Source: Saccharopolyspora erythraea NRRL 2338
GTDB taxonomy: Bacteria > Actinomycetota > Actinomycetes > Mycobacteriales > Pseudonocardiaceae
Direction: 5' to 3'
Length of the DNA: 64,000 nt
Assembly (NCBI RefSeq): GCF_000062885.1
Contig: NC_009142.1
Coordinates: forward strand, 5,073,584-5,137,583
A model generated the notes under the pieces. The model saw only the letters and a list, made by a program, of their open reading frames with translations. It was not told the DNA's origin and ran no database searches. Position numbers and translations under genes: made by a program. This document shows positions 1-8,308 of the stretch, in pieces. Within the stretch, counting starts at the first letter, position 1. Every line of letters starts with the position of its first letter.

Positions 1-99
1 GCCAGGAACGGTCGATCCACACAAGCCTCGATTCAGTGAAACGTCCTTACCCGATGCGCCTCCGAGCAGACCGGAGCATGCGACCAGGAGAGACGAGCA

Positions 100-1119
100 A
101 TGACCATGAACATCGGTGTCATCGGATGCGGCCTGATGGGCGCCGATCACATCCGCACCCTCACGACTGCGGTGTCCGGTGCCCGGGTCGCCGCGGTGAA
201 CGACGCCGACGAAGGCCGGGCAGCGGGAGCAGCGGCAGAGGCGGAGGGTGCACGGGTGCATTCCGATCCGTTCGGCCTGATCGACGACGCGGAGGTGGAT
301 GCCGTGGTGGTCGCCTCCGCCGACGAGACGCACGAGGAGTTCGCACTCGCCTGCGTGCGGGCGGGCAAGCCCGTGCTCTGCGAGAAACCGCTGGCCACGA
401 CGAGTGAGGCGTGCCTGCGCGTGGTGGAGGCCGAGATGCGCGGGGGCCGACCGCTGGTGCAGGTCGGGTTCATGCGCCGCTTCGATCCCTCCTACCTGGA
501 GATGAAGCGCGTGCTCGACTCCGGCCGGATCGGGCGGGCGCTGATGTTGCACAGCGTGCACCGCAATGCCGGCTACCCACCGGCTCTGCCCGACTCGGCC
601 CTGATCACCGGCACCGGCGTGCACGACATCGACATCGCCCGCTGGCTGCTGGGCCAGGAGATCGTGACCGCCACCGCGCACACGCCCAGGCGCTCCGGAC
701 TGGCCCGGCCGGATTTCCAGGACACCCGGTTCCTCGTGCTCGAGACCGAGAACGGCGTGCTCGTCGACGTCGAGATCTTCGTCAACGCCGGCTACGGCTA
801 CGACGTGCGGGGAGAGCTCGTCGGCGAGCTCGGCAGCATCTCGCTGCACCCTCCGGCCACCCTGACCACCCGCTACGAGGGGCTGGAGGGCCGGCCGGTC
901 GCGCGGGACTTCCGTCCCCGTTTCCAGGACGCCTACCGCAACGAGCTGCAGGCGTGGGTGACCGCCGGCGCCTCGGGCGAGGTCCGCGGAGCCACGGCCT
1001 GGGACGGCTACGCCTCCGCCGCGGTCGCCGAAGCATGCCTGCACTCGGTGGCCACCGGATCGACCGCACCCGTCGAGATCGCACCGCAACCCGCGCTGTA
1101 CGCCCCGCTGGCCGCGTGA
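100..1119 (+). CDS. iolG: Gfo/Idh/MocA oxidoreductase, myo-inositol 2-dehydrogenase-like
   Basis: 339 aa, probably a cytosolic NAD(P)-dependent dehydrogenase oxidising myo-inositol or a related cyclitol or sugar. The N-terminal Rossmann motif GVIGCGLMGADH is at residues 6-17, and the family Lys of the CEKPL motif is near residue 94. GTGVHDIDIARWLLG near residue 175 holds the Asp/His catalytic pair of inositol dehydrogenases, and the FVNAGYGYDVRGE stretch near residue 230 is typical of IolG. The ATG follows an AGGAGAG ribosome site. An isomerase and an MFS sugar importer follow on the same strand, forming a three-gene uptake and catabolism operon. The family is secure; the exact substrate is inferred. 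Confidence 0.88.
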   Translation: MTMNIGVIGCGLMGADHIRTLTTAVSGARVAAVNDADEGRAAGAAAEAEGARVHSDPFGLIDDAEVDAVVVASADETHEEFALACVRAGKPVLCEKPLATTSEACLRVVEAEMRGGRPLVQVGFMRRFDPSYLEMKRVLDSGRIGRALMLHSVHRNAGYPPALPDSALITGTGVHDIDIARWLLGQEIVTATAHTPRRSGLARPDFQDTRFLVLETENGVLVDVEIFVNAGYGYDVRGELVGELGSISLHPPATLTTRYEGLEGRPVARDFRPRFQDAYRNELQAWVTAGASGEVRGATAWDGYASAAVAEACLHSVATGSTAPVEIAPQPALYAPLAA

Positions 1120-1228
1120 CCACCTCCGGCCGACGGGCCCCCTCGGCCCGCTCGGACTCCACGCCGCCGCCTCACCCGCTTCGACCCGCGGCCCGGACCG
1201 CACGACTCGCAATGAGGAGAACCCGACC

Positions 1229-2170
1229 ATGAACATCGGACTGATGACCGACAGCGTCGCGGCACTGTCCACGACCGAAACCCTCGACCTCGCCGCCGAG
1301 CTCGGAATCGACACCGTCGAGTTCGCCACGGGCAACTGGTCGACCGCCCCGCACCTCGACCTCGAGGGCCTGCTCGCCGGCGAAGCGGCCCGCGCCGAGT
1401 TGTCCGCGGCGTTGCGCGACCGCGGCCTGCGCCTCTCCGCGCTGAACGCCAGCGGCAACCAGCTCCACCCCGTCACCGGCGCCGAGCAGGACCGCGTCGT
1501 CCGCGGCACGATCCGCCTCGCCGGGCTGCTCGGCGTGCCCACGGTCGTGCTCATGTCCGGCCTCCCGGCCGCGCCGGGCGACAGCACGCCGAACTGGATC
1601 ACCACGTGCTGGCCGCCGGAGACCACCGAGGTGCTCGAACGCCAGTGGGAGACCGCCACCGGCTACTGGCGGCAGCTCGTGGAGTTCGCACGAGCCCACG
1701 ATGTGCGGCTCGCTCTGGAAATGCACGCCAACCAGCTCGTCTACAACGCGCCGACCCTGTTGCGGCTGCGCGAGGCCGTCGGCCCCGTCATCGGTGCGAA
1801 CATGGATCCCAGCCACCTGATGTGGATGGGCTCCGACCCGATCCAGAGCGTCGAGGCGCTCGACGGCGCCATCTACCACGTGCACGCCAAGGACACCCGC
1901 CTCGAATCCGACCGGCTCGGGCTGACCTCCCGCCTCGAAACGCTGCCGTTCGACCGCGTCGGCGACCGCGCCTGGAACTACGTCACCCTCGGCGACGGCC
2001 ACCCCGGCGGCACCGCGTACTGGTCGGAGTTCGTCGCCGCGCTCCGCTCCTCCGGCTACACGGGCACGCTGAGCATCGAGCACGAGGACCTCGCCTGCAC
2101 TCCCGTCGACGGCGTCCGCCGCTCGGTGGACCTGCTGCGCGCCGCTCTCCACACCGAACCCGTCGCGTGA
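1229..2170 (+). CDS. sugar phosphate isomerase/epimerase family protein (TIM barrel)
   Basis: 313 aa, xylose-isomerase-like TIM barrel of the IolE/IolI/AP-endonuclease-2 superfamily. The probable metal ligands are visible in order: Glu in LALEMH (about 154), Asp-His in ANMDPSH (about 192), His in HVHAKD (about 215) and Glu in SIEHED near the C terminus. It probably isomerises or epimerises the keto-sugar made by the upstream dehydrogenase. A GAGGAG ribosome site precedes the ATG. The gene lies 109 bp after the dehydrogenase and 24 bp before the transporter, which supports one operon. The specific reaction cannot be read from sequence. Confidence 0.85.
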   Translation: MNIGLMTDSVAALSTTETLDLAAELGIDTVEFATGNWSTAPHLDLEGLLAGEAARAELSAALRDRGLRLSALNASGNQLHPVTGAEQDRVVRGTIRLAGLLGVPTVVLMSGLPAAPGDSTPNWITTCWPPETTEVLERQWETATGYWRQLVEFARAHDVRLALEMHANQLVYNAPTLLRLREAVGPVIGANMDPSHLMWMGSDPIQSVEALDGAIYHVHAKDTRLESDRLGLTSRLETLPFDRVGDRAWNYVTLGDGHPGGTAYWSEFVAALRSSGYTGTLSIEHEDLACTPVDGVRRSVDLLRAALHTEPVA

Positions 2171-2194
2171 GCAGCAGAAAGGCAGGACCCTGCG

Positions 2195-3625
2195 ATGACG
2201 CAGACAGTCTCGGCTCAACCTGAGGCCCGCACGAGCAGACCGAAACCCCTCGTCCGGATCATCACGGCGGTGGCGACCCTGGGCGCGCTGCTGTTCGGCT
2301 ACGACACCGGTGTCATCTCCGGTGCTCTGCCGTTCATGGCACTCGGCCCGGAACGAGGGGGACTCGGGCTCACCCCGGTCACCGAAGGGATCGTCACCTC
2401 CTCACTCGTGTTCGGGGCGGCCTTCGGCGCCGTCCTCGGCGGCCGCCTGTCCGACTGGCACGGCCGCCGGCGCAACATCCTCACGCTCGCGGTGGTCTTC
2501 TTCGCCGGGGCTTTGGGCACCGCGCTCGCCCCGAACACCGAGACCATGATCCTCTTCCGGATCGTGCTCGGACTCGCCGTCGGCGGTGCTTCGGCCACCG
2601 TGCCTATGTTCATCGCGGAACTGGCTCCGGCCCACGGCCGCGCCCAGCTCGTGACCCACAACGAGCTCATGATCGTGACCGGCCAGCTGCTGGCCTACAC
2701 CTCCAACGCGGCCATCGTGAACTTCTGGCCGGGCGATCACGCGTGGCGCTACATGCTCGGTCTCGCGACGATCCCAGCGGTGCTGCTGTGGCTGGGCATG
2801 CTGTTCCTGCCCGAAAGCCCGCGTTGGTACGCGTCCAAGGGCCGCTTCGACGAAGCGATGGCGGTCCTGCGCCGGATCCGCGACGCCGACGAGGCCGGAC
2901 GCGAGCTCGCCGACATCCGCAGATGTGCCGAGAACGTACCCGAGACCCACCGGGGCGAGTGGACGAACCTGCGCACTCCCTGGATCCGCAAGCTCGTCGT
3001 CATCGGTGTCGTGCTCGGCATCTCGGTACAGCTCACCGGCGTGAACACGATCATGTACTTCGCGCCGACGATCCTGCAGGCCACCGGCCTGGGAACGACG
3101 GCGTCGATCACCGCGAGCATCGCCAACGGCGTGGTCTCCGTGGCCGCGACGATCCTCGGGATCTGGCTGCTGGGACGACTGGGCAGACGGCCCATCATCA
3201 TCACCGGCCAGGTCGGCGTCACGATCTCATTGGTGCTTCTCGGTGCCTGCTTCCTGCTGCCGCAGTCGACGTTGCGCAGCTACGCGGTCCTCGGCTTCAT
3301 GCTCATCTTCCTGTTCTTCATGCAGAGCATGATCGCGACCGTGTGGTGGCTGATGATGTCGGAGATGTTCCCGCTGCGGTTCCGCGGCTTCGCGATGGGT
3401 ATCGCGATCTTCGCCCAGTGGATCAGCAACGGGACCGTGGCGCTGACCTTCCCGGTCCTAATCAACTCCTTCGGCGGCAACACGTTCTTCATCCTCGCGC
3501 TGATCAACTCCGCGACGATCGTCTTCCTCGCGAAGTTCCTCCCGGAGACGCGCGGGAAGACGTTGGAGGAGTTGGAAGAACACTTCCAGGAAGCCGACCC
3601 GGCCCCGCAGGCGTCGACTTCGTAG
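2195..3625 (+). CDS. MFS sugar porter (inositol/sugar:H+ symporter type)
   Basis: 476 aa membrane protein of the MFS sugar-porter family. Family signatures are all present: GYDTGVISGAL in TM1, GRLSDWHGRRR in the TM2-3 loop, PESPRWYASKGR in the central loop, GRLGRRP after TM8 and PETRGKTLEELEEHF at the C terminus. About twelve hydrophobic segments are expected from family and composition. Position after the IolG-like and isomerase genes suggests import of inositol or a similar polyol. A strong intrinsic terminator follows at once. Substrate is inferred from neighbours. Confidence 0.9.
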   Translation: MTQTVSAQPEARTSRPKPLVRIITAVATLGALLFGYDTGVISGALPFMALGPERGGLGLTPVTEGIVTSSLVFGAAFGAVLGGRLSDWHGRRRNILTLAVVFFAGALGTALAPNTETMILFRIVLGLAVGGASATVPMFIAELAPAHGRAQLVTHNELMIVTGQLLAYTSNAAIVNFWPGDHAWRYMLGLATIPAVLLWLGMLFLPESPRWYASKGRFDEAMAVLRRIRDADEAGRELADIRRCAENVPETHRGEWTNLRTPWIRKLVVIGVVLGISVQLTGVNTIMYFAPTILQATGLGTTASITASIANGVVSVAATILGIWLLGRLGRRPIIITGQVGVTISLVLLGACFLLPQSTLRSYAVLGFMLIFLFFMQSMIATVWWLMMSEMFPLRFRGFAMGIAIFAQWISNGTVALTFPVLINSFGGNTFFILALINSATIVFLAKFLPETRGKTLEELEEHFQEADPAPQASTS

Positions 3626-3643
3626 CCGTACGACTACAACCGA

Positions 3644-3688
3644 AGAGATCCGCTGCCCTGAAGTGTGACGGGGCAGCGGATCTCTTTT
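3644..3688 (+). terminator. intrinsic terminator after the sugar operon
   Basis: A perfect 15-bp inverted repeat (3644-3658 paired with 3671-3685, loop of 12) is followed directly by a short T run. It lies 18 bp after the transporter stop codon and closes the operon. Confidence 0.9.
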
Positions 3689-3756
3689 CGTTCGGCCGTC
3701 GTCAGCGCGATGTAACGGCCGCTACATTCGCCGCTGTGACATCGGGTGACGTGTCG

Positions 3757-4036
3757 TGACTGGTGCTGGTCATCAGGCTGCCCGCCGAGCCGTCCCGGCA
3801 TCGCGTGGCCGTCTGGCGCGAGCTGCGCAAAGCCGGGGCGCTGTTGTTGGGGCACGGCACCTGGGCGATCCCCGGACGTACCCGCCTTCGCGCAGGGGGT
3901 GCGGCGGGCGGGCGGTCGAGCTGACCGGCAGCGCGGGCGGACAGGCGGTCACCCGAAGAGGACCGTGCGGTGCTGGCTGCGTAATGCGAGCCCCGCCGAG
4001 CTGGCGCGGCTGAAACTTTCGCCCGAGGTCTCTTGA
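3757..4036 (+). pseudogene. chrB-like (chromate-resistance regulator family) remnant
   Basis: No frame stays open, but the pieces read like the N-terminal half of ChrB-family proteins. The frame from about 3757 gives LVLVIRLPAEPSRHRVAVW followed by a stretch ending GTWAIP. After a +1 shift near 3875 it continues DVPAFAQGVRRA, and after another shift AVELTGSAGG and EEDRAV. A stop lies immediately before the first piece. The order and spacing fit ChrB (short conserved N-terminal domain, then a helical segment), so this looks like a gene broken by at least two frameshifts. Identification is from motif memory only. Confidence 0.5.
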
Positions 4037-4214
4037 GCGCGTCGACCGCGTGCTCAGGGCGTTTTCGCTGCTGCGGCACACGCGCGGCCAGTGTGCGGGG
4101 CAGCCGTTGAAGCCGGACCCGTGGCAGGAAGCGACTTCCCCCGTATGCCGGAATTTGAGTCGATGCTCCGGGTCAGCAGCGGGCCTGGGAGGAGGGGAGG
4201 CAGCCTTCAACGAC

Positions 4215-4414
4215 ATGGGCCAAATCTTCGAGGAGATGCACGAAGAGAAGGCAGCCCGCGAAGCTGAGCAGGACGCGCGCGAACTTGACAGCTCGATCTC
4301 GCGCGCCGAGCCCTGGGAGTTAGCCAGCAGTCCAAGAACGAAGGCTATCGTTCCCGAGTGATCGCCCTCATCGCCGCGGTGGTGGCCATCATCGTGCCGC
4401 TGATTGCGAGCTGA
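4215..4414 (+). pseudogene. broken small membrane-anchored protein
   Basis: From ATG 4215 the frame encodes a charged helix-forming segment (MGQIFEEMHEEKAAREAEQD and onward) and stops at 4361 without a membrane segment. The +2 frame, open from just after a stop near 4286, encodes SQQSKNEGYRSR followed by a hydrophobic helix (VIALIAAVVAIIVPLIAS) and stops at 4414. Together they look like a roughly 65-residue coiled-coil plus C-terminal TM protein split by one frameshift between 4290 and 4320. No family is recognised. It lies between other decayed genes, which favours a pseudogene. Confidence 0.35.
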
Positions 4415-4416
4415 CC

Positions 4417-4935
4417 TCAGAGGCCGACGCCCTTCATCGGGTTGTCACGCCACCGGTCAGTGGCTCGTACGTAGCCCAGAACTACCGGCGAGCCCTCCGC
4501 CCACCGGCCGTGCGCCGCGATCACCGACACCGGCGCCCCGGCCCCTGTACGCCGACGTGGCACCCCGGCCCGCAACGAATGGGCCGAGTAGTCCTCGGCG
4601 TGCGGCAGCCCGGCCGCGACCGCCCGAGCGCGCACCACGTCTTCCACTGCATCCGTGGACATGCTGGCACCAGGACGGCCGTGCCGGTTCACCGAGCGCA
4701 GTAGGCGACCAGAGGTGATGCCGCGCGCGGTCAGCGCCGCCCGCCAGGCTCGCACCAGTCGGACCGGGCAGGTGTCGGCGTGCTGCCCGTACGGAATGGC
4801 GACCTCCGCGCCCTGGGCGTCCTGATCGGTCTTGGAGGTTCGGATCAACTCTCCAGCGTCAGCCGTCTCGCGCACGTCCTCCAGGTTCAGCGCGACCAGC
4901 TCACTGCGGCGACCCATCATGGCAAGGCCCAGCAC
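4417..4935 (-). pseudogene. tyrosine recombinase/phage integrase, decayed and IS-interrupted
   Basis: The C-terminal catalytic domain is recognisable: Arg I in LAMMGRRSELVALNLEDV, HSLRAG (H-x-x-R), AHGRW, and the Tyr nucleophile in GYVRATDRWRDNP. An IS630 element is inserted at its 5' side. Across the element the frame resumes at 6068-6101 (MMSAISAHARR on the minus strand), then meets a stop near 6120, so the N-terminal core-binding domain is gone. Between HSLRAG and SVIAAHGRW the current frame reads VPRRRTGAG, but a shifted frame reads GATSAYR, which is normal for the family. This indicates a compensating pair of single-base shifts near 4535-4565. The protein is probably inactive. Confidence 0.75.
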
Positions 4936-6047
4936 TAGTGTCGTGAGTCGTTAATTCGTTGGCAGTAGGCTGCGAGGGTTTGGAAGATTTCGTCGGCGGT
5001 CTTGGTCCAGACGAAGGGTGTGGGGTCGGCGTTCCAGGATTCGATCCAGGCGCGGACGTCTGCTTCGAGTTCGGTGACGCTGCGGTGGGCGGATCGGCGG
5101 AGTTTGCGGTTGGTCAGCTCGGCGAACCACCGTTCGACGAGGTTGAGCCAGGAGGCGCTCGTGGGGGTGAAGTGCACGTGGAAGCGCGGGTGGCGCAACA
5201 ACCATTTCTTGATCACGGGTGTCTTGTGCGTCGCGTAGTTATCACAGATCAGGTGCAAGTCCAGTTCGGCGGGAGTGTTCTTGTCGATGGTCTTCAGGAA
5301 TTTCAGGAACTCCTGATGGCGGTGCCGCCGGTAGTGCTGGCTGATGATGGATCCGGTGGCCACGTCCAGGGCGGCGAACAGGCTGGTGGTGCCGTGCCGG
5401 ACATAGTCGTGGGTCATGCGCGCCGGGGTGGTGGGCATGACCGGCAGGATCGGCGCGGTGCGATCCAGAGCCTGTATCTGGGATTTCTCATCGACGCAGA
5501 GGACCAGGGCGTTTTCCGGTGGGTCCAGGTAGAGGCCGACGACGTCTCGGACCTTTTCCACGAACAGCGGATCGGTGCTGAGCTTCCAGGTCTGCACCAG
5601 GTGCGGCTTGAGCTCAAAAGCCCGCCAGATCCGGGAAATCGCCGTCTGCGACATCCCGACCGCGTTCGCCATCGAACGAGTCGACCAATGCGAGTCCTCG
5701 TTCGGCGGCGCCTCCTCCAGTGTCTTGGCGATCACGGTTTCGACCTGTTGGTCAGTGATCGTGCGCGGGGCACCCGGCCGGGGCTCGTCCGACAATCCCT
5801 CCAGGCGATCAGCGACAAAGCGGCGGCGCCACTTCGTCACCGTCGGAGGGGAAATCTGCAACTGCCGCGAGACGTCCATGTTGGACACTCCCTCGGCGCA
5901 GGCGAGCACGATCCGTGCCCGCAACGCCAACGCCTGCGCGGTTTTCGGGCGACGCGCCCACCTCTGAAGCGTCTCCCGTTCAGCGTCCGTCAACGCCAAA
6001 TCGGGCAAACGCGGACCTCTACGACCCATCACCAAAACATACAACAA
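4935..6047 (-). CDS. IS630-family DDE transposase
   Basis: 370 aa. An N-terminal helix-turn-helix region (VSRQLQISPPTVTKWRRRF, about residues 58-76) is followed by a second HTH (SMANAVGMSQTAISRIWRAF). The DDE domain shows LVLCVDEKSQIQ (first Asp), HLICDNYATHK (second Asp) and FTPTSASWLNLVERWF (Glu), in the IS630 spacing. The ORF is full length and looks intact. Its TAG stop is completed by the TA target duplication plus the flanking G, so the stop depends on the insertion site. An in-frame Met a few codons in (MGRRGPRL) could be the true start. Confidence 0.92.
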   Translation of the reverse strand: MLYVLVMGRRGPRLPDLALTDAERETLQRWARRPKTAQALALRARIVLACAEGVSNMDVSRQLQISPPTVTKWRRRFVADRLEGLSDEPRPGAPRTITDQQVETVIAKTLEEAPPNEDSHWSTRSMANAVGMSQTAISRIWRAFELKPHLVQTWKLSTDPLFVEKVRDVVGLYLDPPENALVLCVDEKSQIQALDRTAPILPVMPTTPARMTHDYVRHGTTSLFAALDVATGSIISQHYRRHRHQEFLKFLKTIDKNTPAELDLHLICDNYATHKTPVIKKWLLRHPRFHVHFTPTSASWLNLVERWFAELTNRKLRRSAHRSVTELEADVRAWIESWNADPTPFVWTKTADEIFQTLAAYCQRINDSRH

Positions 6048-6065
6048 ACTTCCAACTCAGGACAC
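4938..6065 (-). mobile_element. IS630-family insertion sequence with TA duplication
   Basis: A 1128-bp element bounded by imperfect terminal inverted repeats: GTGTCGTGAGTCG at the left end and GTGTCCTGAGTTG read inward from the right end (11 of 13 match). TA dinucleotides at 4936-4937 and 6066-6067 are the target duplication expected for IS630/Tc1-mariner elements. It contains one transposase gene and splits a tyrosine recombinase gene. Confidence 0.88.
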
Positions 6066-6112
6066 TAGTCGCCGGGCGTGGGCCGAGATCGCGGACATCA
6101 TCGGTCCACGTT

Positions 6113-6127
6113 CACCTTGTTAAGGTG
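6113..6127. promoter_or_regulatory. palindromic operator overlapping the Rrf2 ribosome site
   Basis: CACCTTGTTAAGGTG, arms CACCTT/AAGGTG with a 3-bp centre, ends 5 bp before the Rrf2 ATG and covers its AAGGTGG ribosome site. Position and symmetry suggest autorepression by the Rrf2 protein. Confidence 0.5.
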
Positions 6128-6132
6128 GCGGC

Positions 6133-6648
6133 ATGAAGCTGTCGCAGGGCGTGGAGTGGGGCCTGCACTGCACGGCGCTGATCGCGCAGGCCCCCGAGGA
6201 CACCGCCCTGTCCCGGCGGAGCCTGGCCGAGCACCACGGGCTGCCCGAGGCCTACCTGGCCAAGCACCTCAACGCGCTGACCCGCGCCGGCCTGCTGACC
6301 GCCACCCCGGGACCGCGCGGCGGGTTCCGCCTGGCCCGGCCCGCCGAGCGGATCACCGTGCTCGACGTACTCGACGCCGTCGAGGGCGACGCCGCGCCGT
6401 TCGTGTGCCAGGAGATCCGCCAGCGCGGCACCGGCGCGGTGCCTCCGGAGAAGTGCACCAGCCCGTGCGGCATCGCCGCCGTGATGGCCCAGGCGCACGA
6501 GGCGTGGCGCGACACGTTGCGCCGCACCACCATCGCCGATCTGGTCGGCCAGGTTCCCGACGACATCCGCGCCCGCAACCGGGAGCGTTTCAGCAAAGCC
6601 GCGTCCGACCGCTCCGGCTCGGCCACCGGACGGCGCGAGGAGAGCTGA
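6133..6648 (+). CDS. Rrf2-family transcriptional regulator
   Basis: 171 aa. Winged-helix DNA-binding domain at about residues 1-80: KLSQGVEWGLHC, a recognition helix in LPEAYLAKHLNALTRAGLL, and the family wing GPRGGFRLARP. Downstream are three cysteines (VCQEI, then EKCTSPCGIAAVM, about residues 93-114), in the pattern that holds a [2Fe-2S] or senses redox or nitrosative stress in this family (IscR/NsrR-like). A 15-bp palindrome overlaps its ribosome site. It converges with the NmrA-like reductase gene, 7 bp away. Cofactor and target genes are not provable from sequence. Confidence 0.87.
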   Translation: MKLSQGVEWGLHCTALIAQAPEDTALSRRSLAEHHGLPEAYLAKHLNALTRAGLLTATPGPRGGFRLARPAERITVLDVLDAVEGDAAPFVCQEIRQRGTGAVPPEKCTSPCGIAAVMAQAHEAWRDTLRRTTIADLVGQVPDDIRARNRERFSKAASDRSGSATGRREES

Positions 6649-6655
6649 GGCTGCT

Positions 6656-7387
6656 TCAGGACAGCCAGTCGGTGTAGCGGGTGGGGGCGATGCGGGCGTC
6701 CTCCGGGGCGGTGAGGACGTCGCCGTGGACGGCGGCGAACATGCCGGCGGTGTCATCGGTGACGACGGAGCGCCCGTCGCTCTTGGCGACCAGGGTGAGC
6801 CGGCCGAGCTCGTCGAGGGGGTAGACGTCGGGGCCCGCGATGTTGACGACGCCGTTCACGGGGCTGCCCGCGGCGACCTCGGCTACGAACCTGGAGACGT
6901 CCGCGGCGGCGATCGGCTGGATCGGGGTGCGCGGCAGGCGGACGGTGTCGCCTTCGGTGGTCATGGACAGGGTCGCGTCCATGAACTCCATGAACTGCGT
7001 GGCGCGGACGATGGAATAGGGGATCGGCCCGGCCTTGAGTAGGTCCTCCTGGAGCACCTTCGCCCGGTAGTAGTCCAGCTCGGGCACCTGGTCCACGCCG
7101 ACGATCGAGAGGACGACGAAGTGCCGGACCCCGACCTTCTCGCTCGCGGCGAGGAGGTTTTCCATCGAGGTCCGGAAGAAGGCGAGCGAGGCCTCGTCGA
7201 AGGTCGGGGAGTTCGCCAGGTTGATGACAGCGTCGGCGTCCGCCACAGCCGCCTCCAGCCCCTGGCCGGTGATGATGTCCACGCCCGTGGACGGGGAGTG
7301 CGGTACGGCCTGGTGACCGGCCGCGTTCAGGTTCTCCACGACCCGTGACCCGATCCGCCCGGTTCCGCCGATGACTGCGAACTTCAT
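6656..7387 (-). CDS. NmrA-like NAD(P)-binding SDR protein
   Basis: 243 aa atypical short-chain dehydrogenase. N-terminal glycine motif is GGTGRIGSRV (residues 8-17). The conserved core VVLSIVGVD and DYYRAKVLQEDLL supplies the Tyr-x-x-x-Lys-like site seen in NmrA/HSCARG relatives. Such proteins reduce quinone-like substrates or sense NADPH. It lies downstream of the nitroreductase on the same strand and may be co-transcribed (68-bp gap). A paralogue (8950-9693) lies beyond the MarR gene with a very similar plan, including the IAPT-x(3)-[DE]WL C terminus. Confidence 0.85.
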   Translation of the reverse strand: MKFAVIGGTGRIGSRVVENLNAAGHQAVPHSPSTGVDIITGQGLEAAVADADAVINLANSPTFDEASLAFFRTSMENLLAASEKVGVRHFVVLSIVGVDQVPELDYYRAKVLQEDLLKAGPIPYSIVRATQFMEFMDATLSMTTEGDTVRLPRTPIQPIAAADVSRFVAEVAAGSPVNGVVNIAGPDVYPLDELGRLTLVAKSDGRSVVTDDTAGMFAAVHGDVLTAPEDARIAPTRYTDWLS

Positions 7388-7455
7388 GGCACACGCCTCC
7401 CTTCGATGTCAGGTCCCCACGTGCGGCTTGTGCGGTTCTGGTTGCGGCCTGCGTG

Positions 7456-8142
7456 CTAACCCTCGACGAACGTGACCGTCTCGTCGAGCCGCGCCCTGCC
7501 CGTACGGGTGTAACCCTCCGCGGCGTCCTCGAACCCGATCGACATGCCGCAGAAGAGGACCAGGTCGTCCGGCGGCGCCAGGACCTCCGCGACGGTCTCG
7601 TGGAACTTCGCCCACGCCATCTGCGGGCAGCTGTGCAGCCCTTCGGCGCGGAGCAGCAGCATGACGGTCTGCAGGTACATGCCGACGTCGGACCACTGGG
7701 GACGGCCCAGGTCGCGGTCGATGTAGCAGAACAGGGCCGCGGGCGCGCCGAAGCAGTCCCAGTTCGCCGAAGCTGCCCGCTGGCGCGCCTCCACGTCCCC
7801 GCGCGGAATGCCGAGCGCGCCGTAGCGCTGCTCGCCGAAGGCGGTCCGGCGCTCGTGGTACGGGGACTTCAGCACGGGCGGGTACTGCTCGTACTCCGCC
7901 TCGTCGAAGGGGTCGCCCGCGGCCAGGCGCTCGCCGGCGCGCTTCTTGATCTCGGCCAGCGGCTCGCCGGTCACCACGTAGATCTTCCACGGCTGAAGGT
8001 TCGATCCGGACGGCGCCCAGGCCGCGGCGGACAGCACCCGCTCCAGCACCTCCCTCGGGACCTCACGGTCGGTGAACCCGCGCACCGCCCGTCGGCTCCT
8101 GACGGCCTCGTAGACGTCCATCAACCGCATCTCCCTGCTCAA
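7456..8142 (-). CDS. nitroreductase family protein
   Basis: 228 aa FMN-dependent NAD(P)H nitroreductase. RSRRAVRGFTDREVP (about residues 15-29) binds the FMN phosphate, and AAAWAPSGSNLQPWKIYVV (about 39-57) is the classic family core. SDVGMYLQTVMLLLRAEGLHSCP is the dimer and flavin helix. Likely substrates are nitroaromatics, quinones or similar electrophiles. MRLMDVYEAV suggests an internal Met at residue 5 could be the start. An imperfect palindrome precedes it, and a shared motif with the MarR promoter suggests control by that MarR protein. Confidence 0.9.
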   Translation of the reverse strand: MSREMRLMDVYEAVRSRRAVRGFTDREVPREVLERVLSAAAWAPSGSNLQPWKIYVVTGEPLAEIKKRAGERLAAGDPFDEAEYEQYPPVLKSPYHERRTAFGEQRYGALGIPRGDVEARQRAASANWDCFGAPAALFCYIDRDLGRPQWSDVGMYLQTVMLLLRAEGLHSCPQMAWAKFHETVAEVLAPPDDLVLFCGMSIGFEDAAEGYTRTGRARLDETVTFVEG

Positions 8143-8167
8143 CGCGGGCCTACCTCGTTACATCCAC

Positions 8168-8192
8168 GATAGTATCATTCAATACCATCTCA
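8168..8192. promoter_or_regulatory. candidate operator upstream of the nitroreductase
   Basis: GATAGTAT and ATACCATC form an imperfect palindrome (8168-8175 and 8182-8189, one mismatch). The right arm overlaps ACCATCTCA (8184-8192), which also occurs at 8807-8815 in front of the MarR gene. It lies in an AT-rich patch 26-50 bp upstream of the nitroreductase start. Confidence 0.45.
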
Positions 8193-8308
8193 GATAAGAC
8201 TAATTCGGAGTTCGAGGCGTCACAGCCACTGATGCCTCAGCCGGGCGGACAGCGAAAGGCGCAAGGCGTGGAACGCACCCGTGACAGGCGACCGCGGCGC
8301 CGTCGCGC

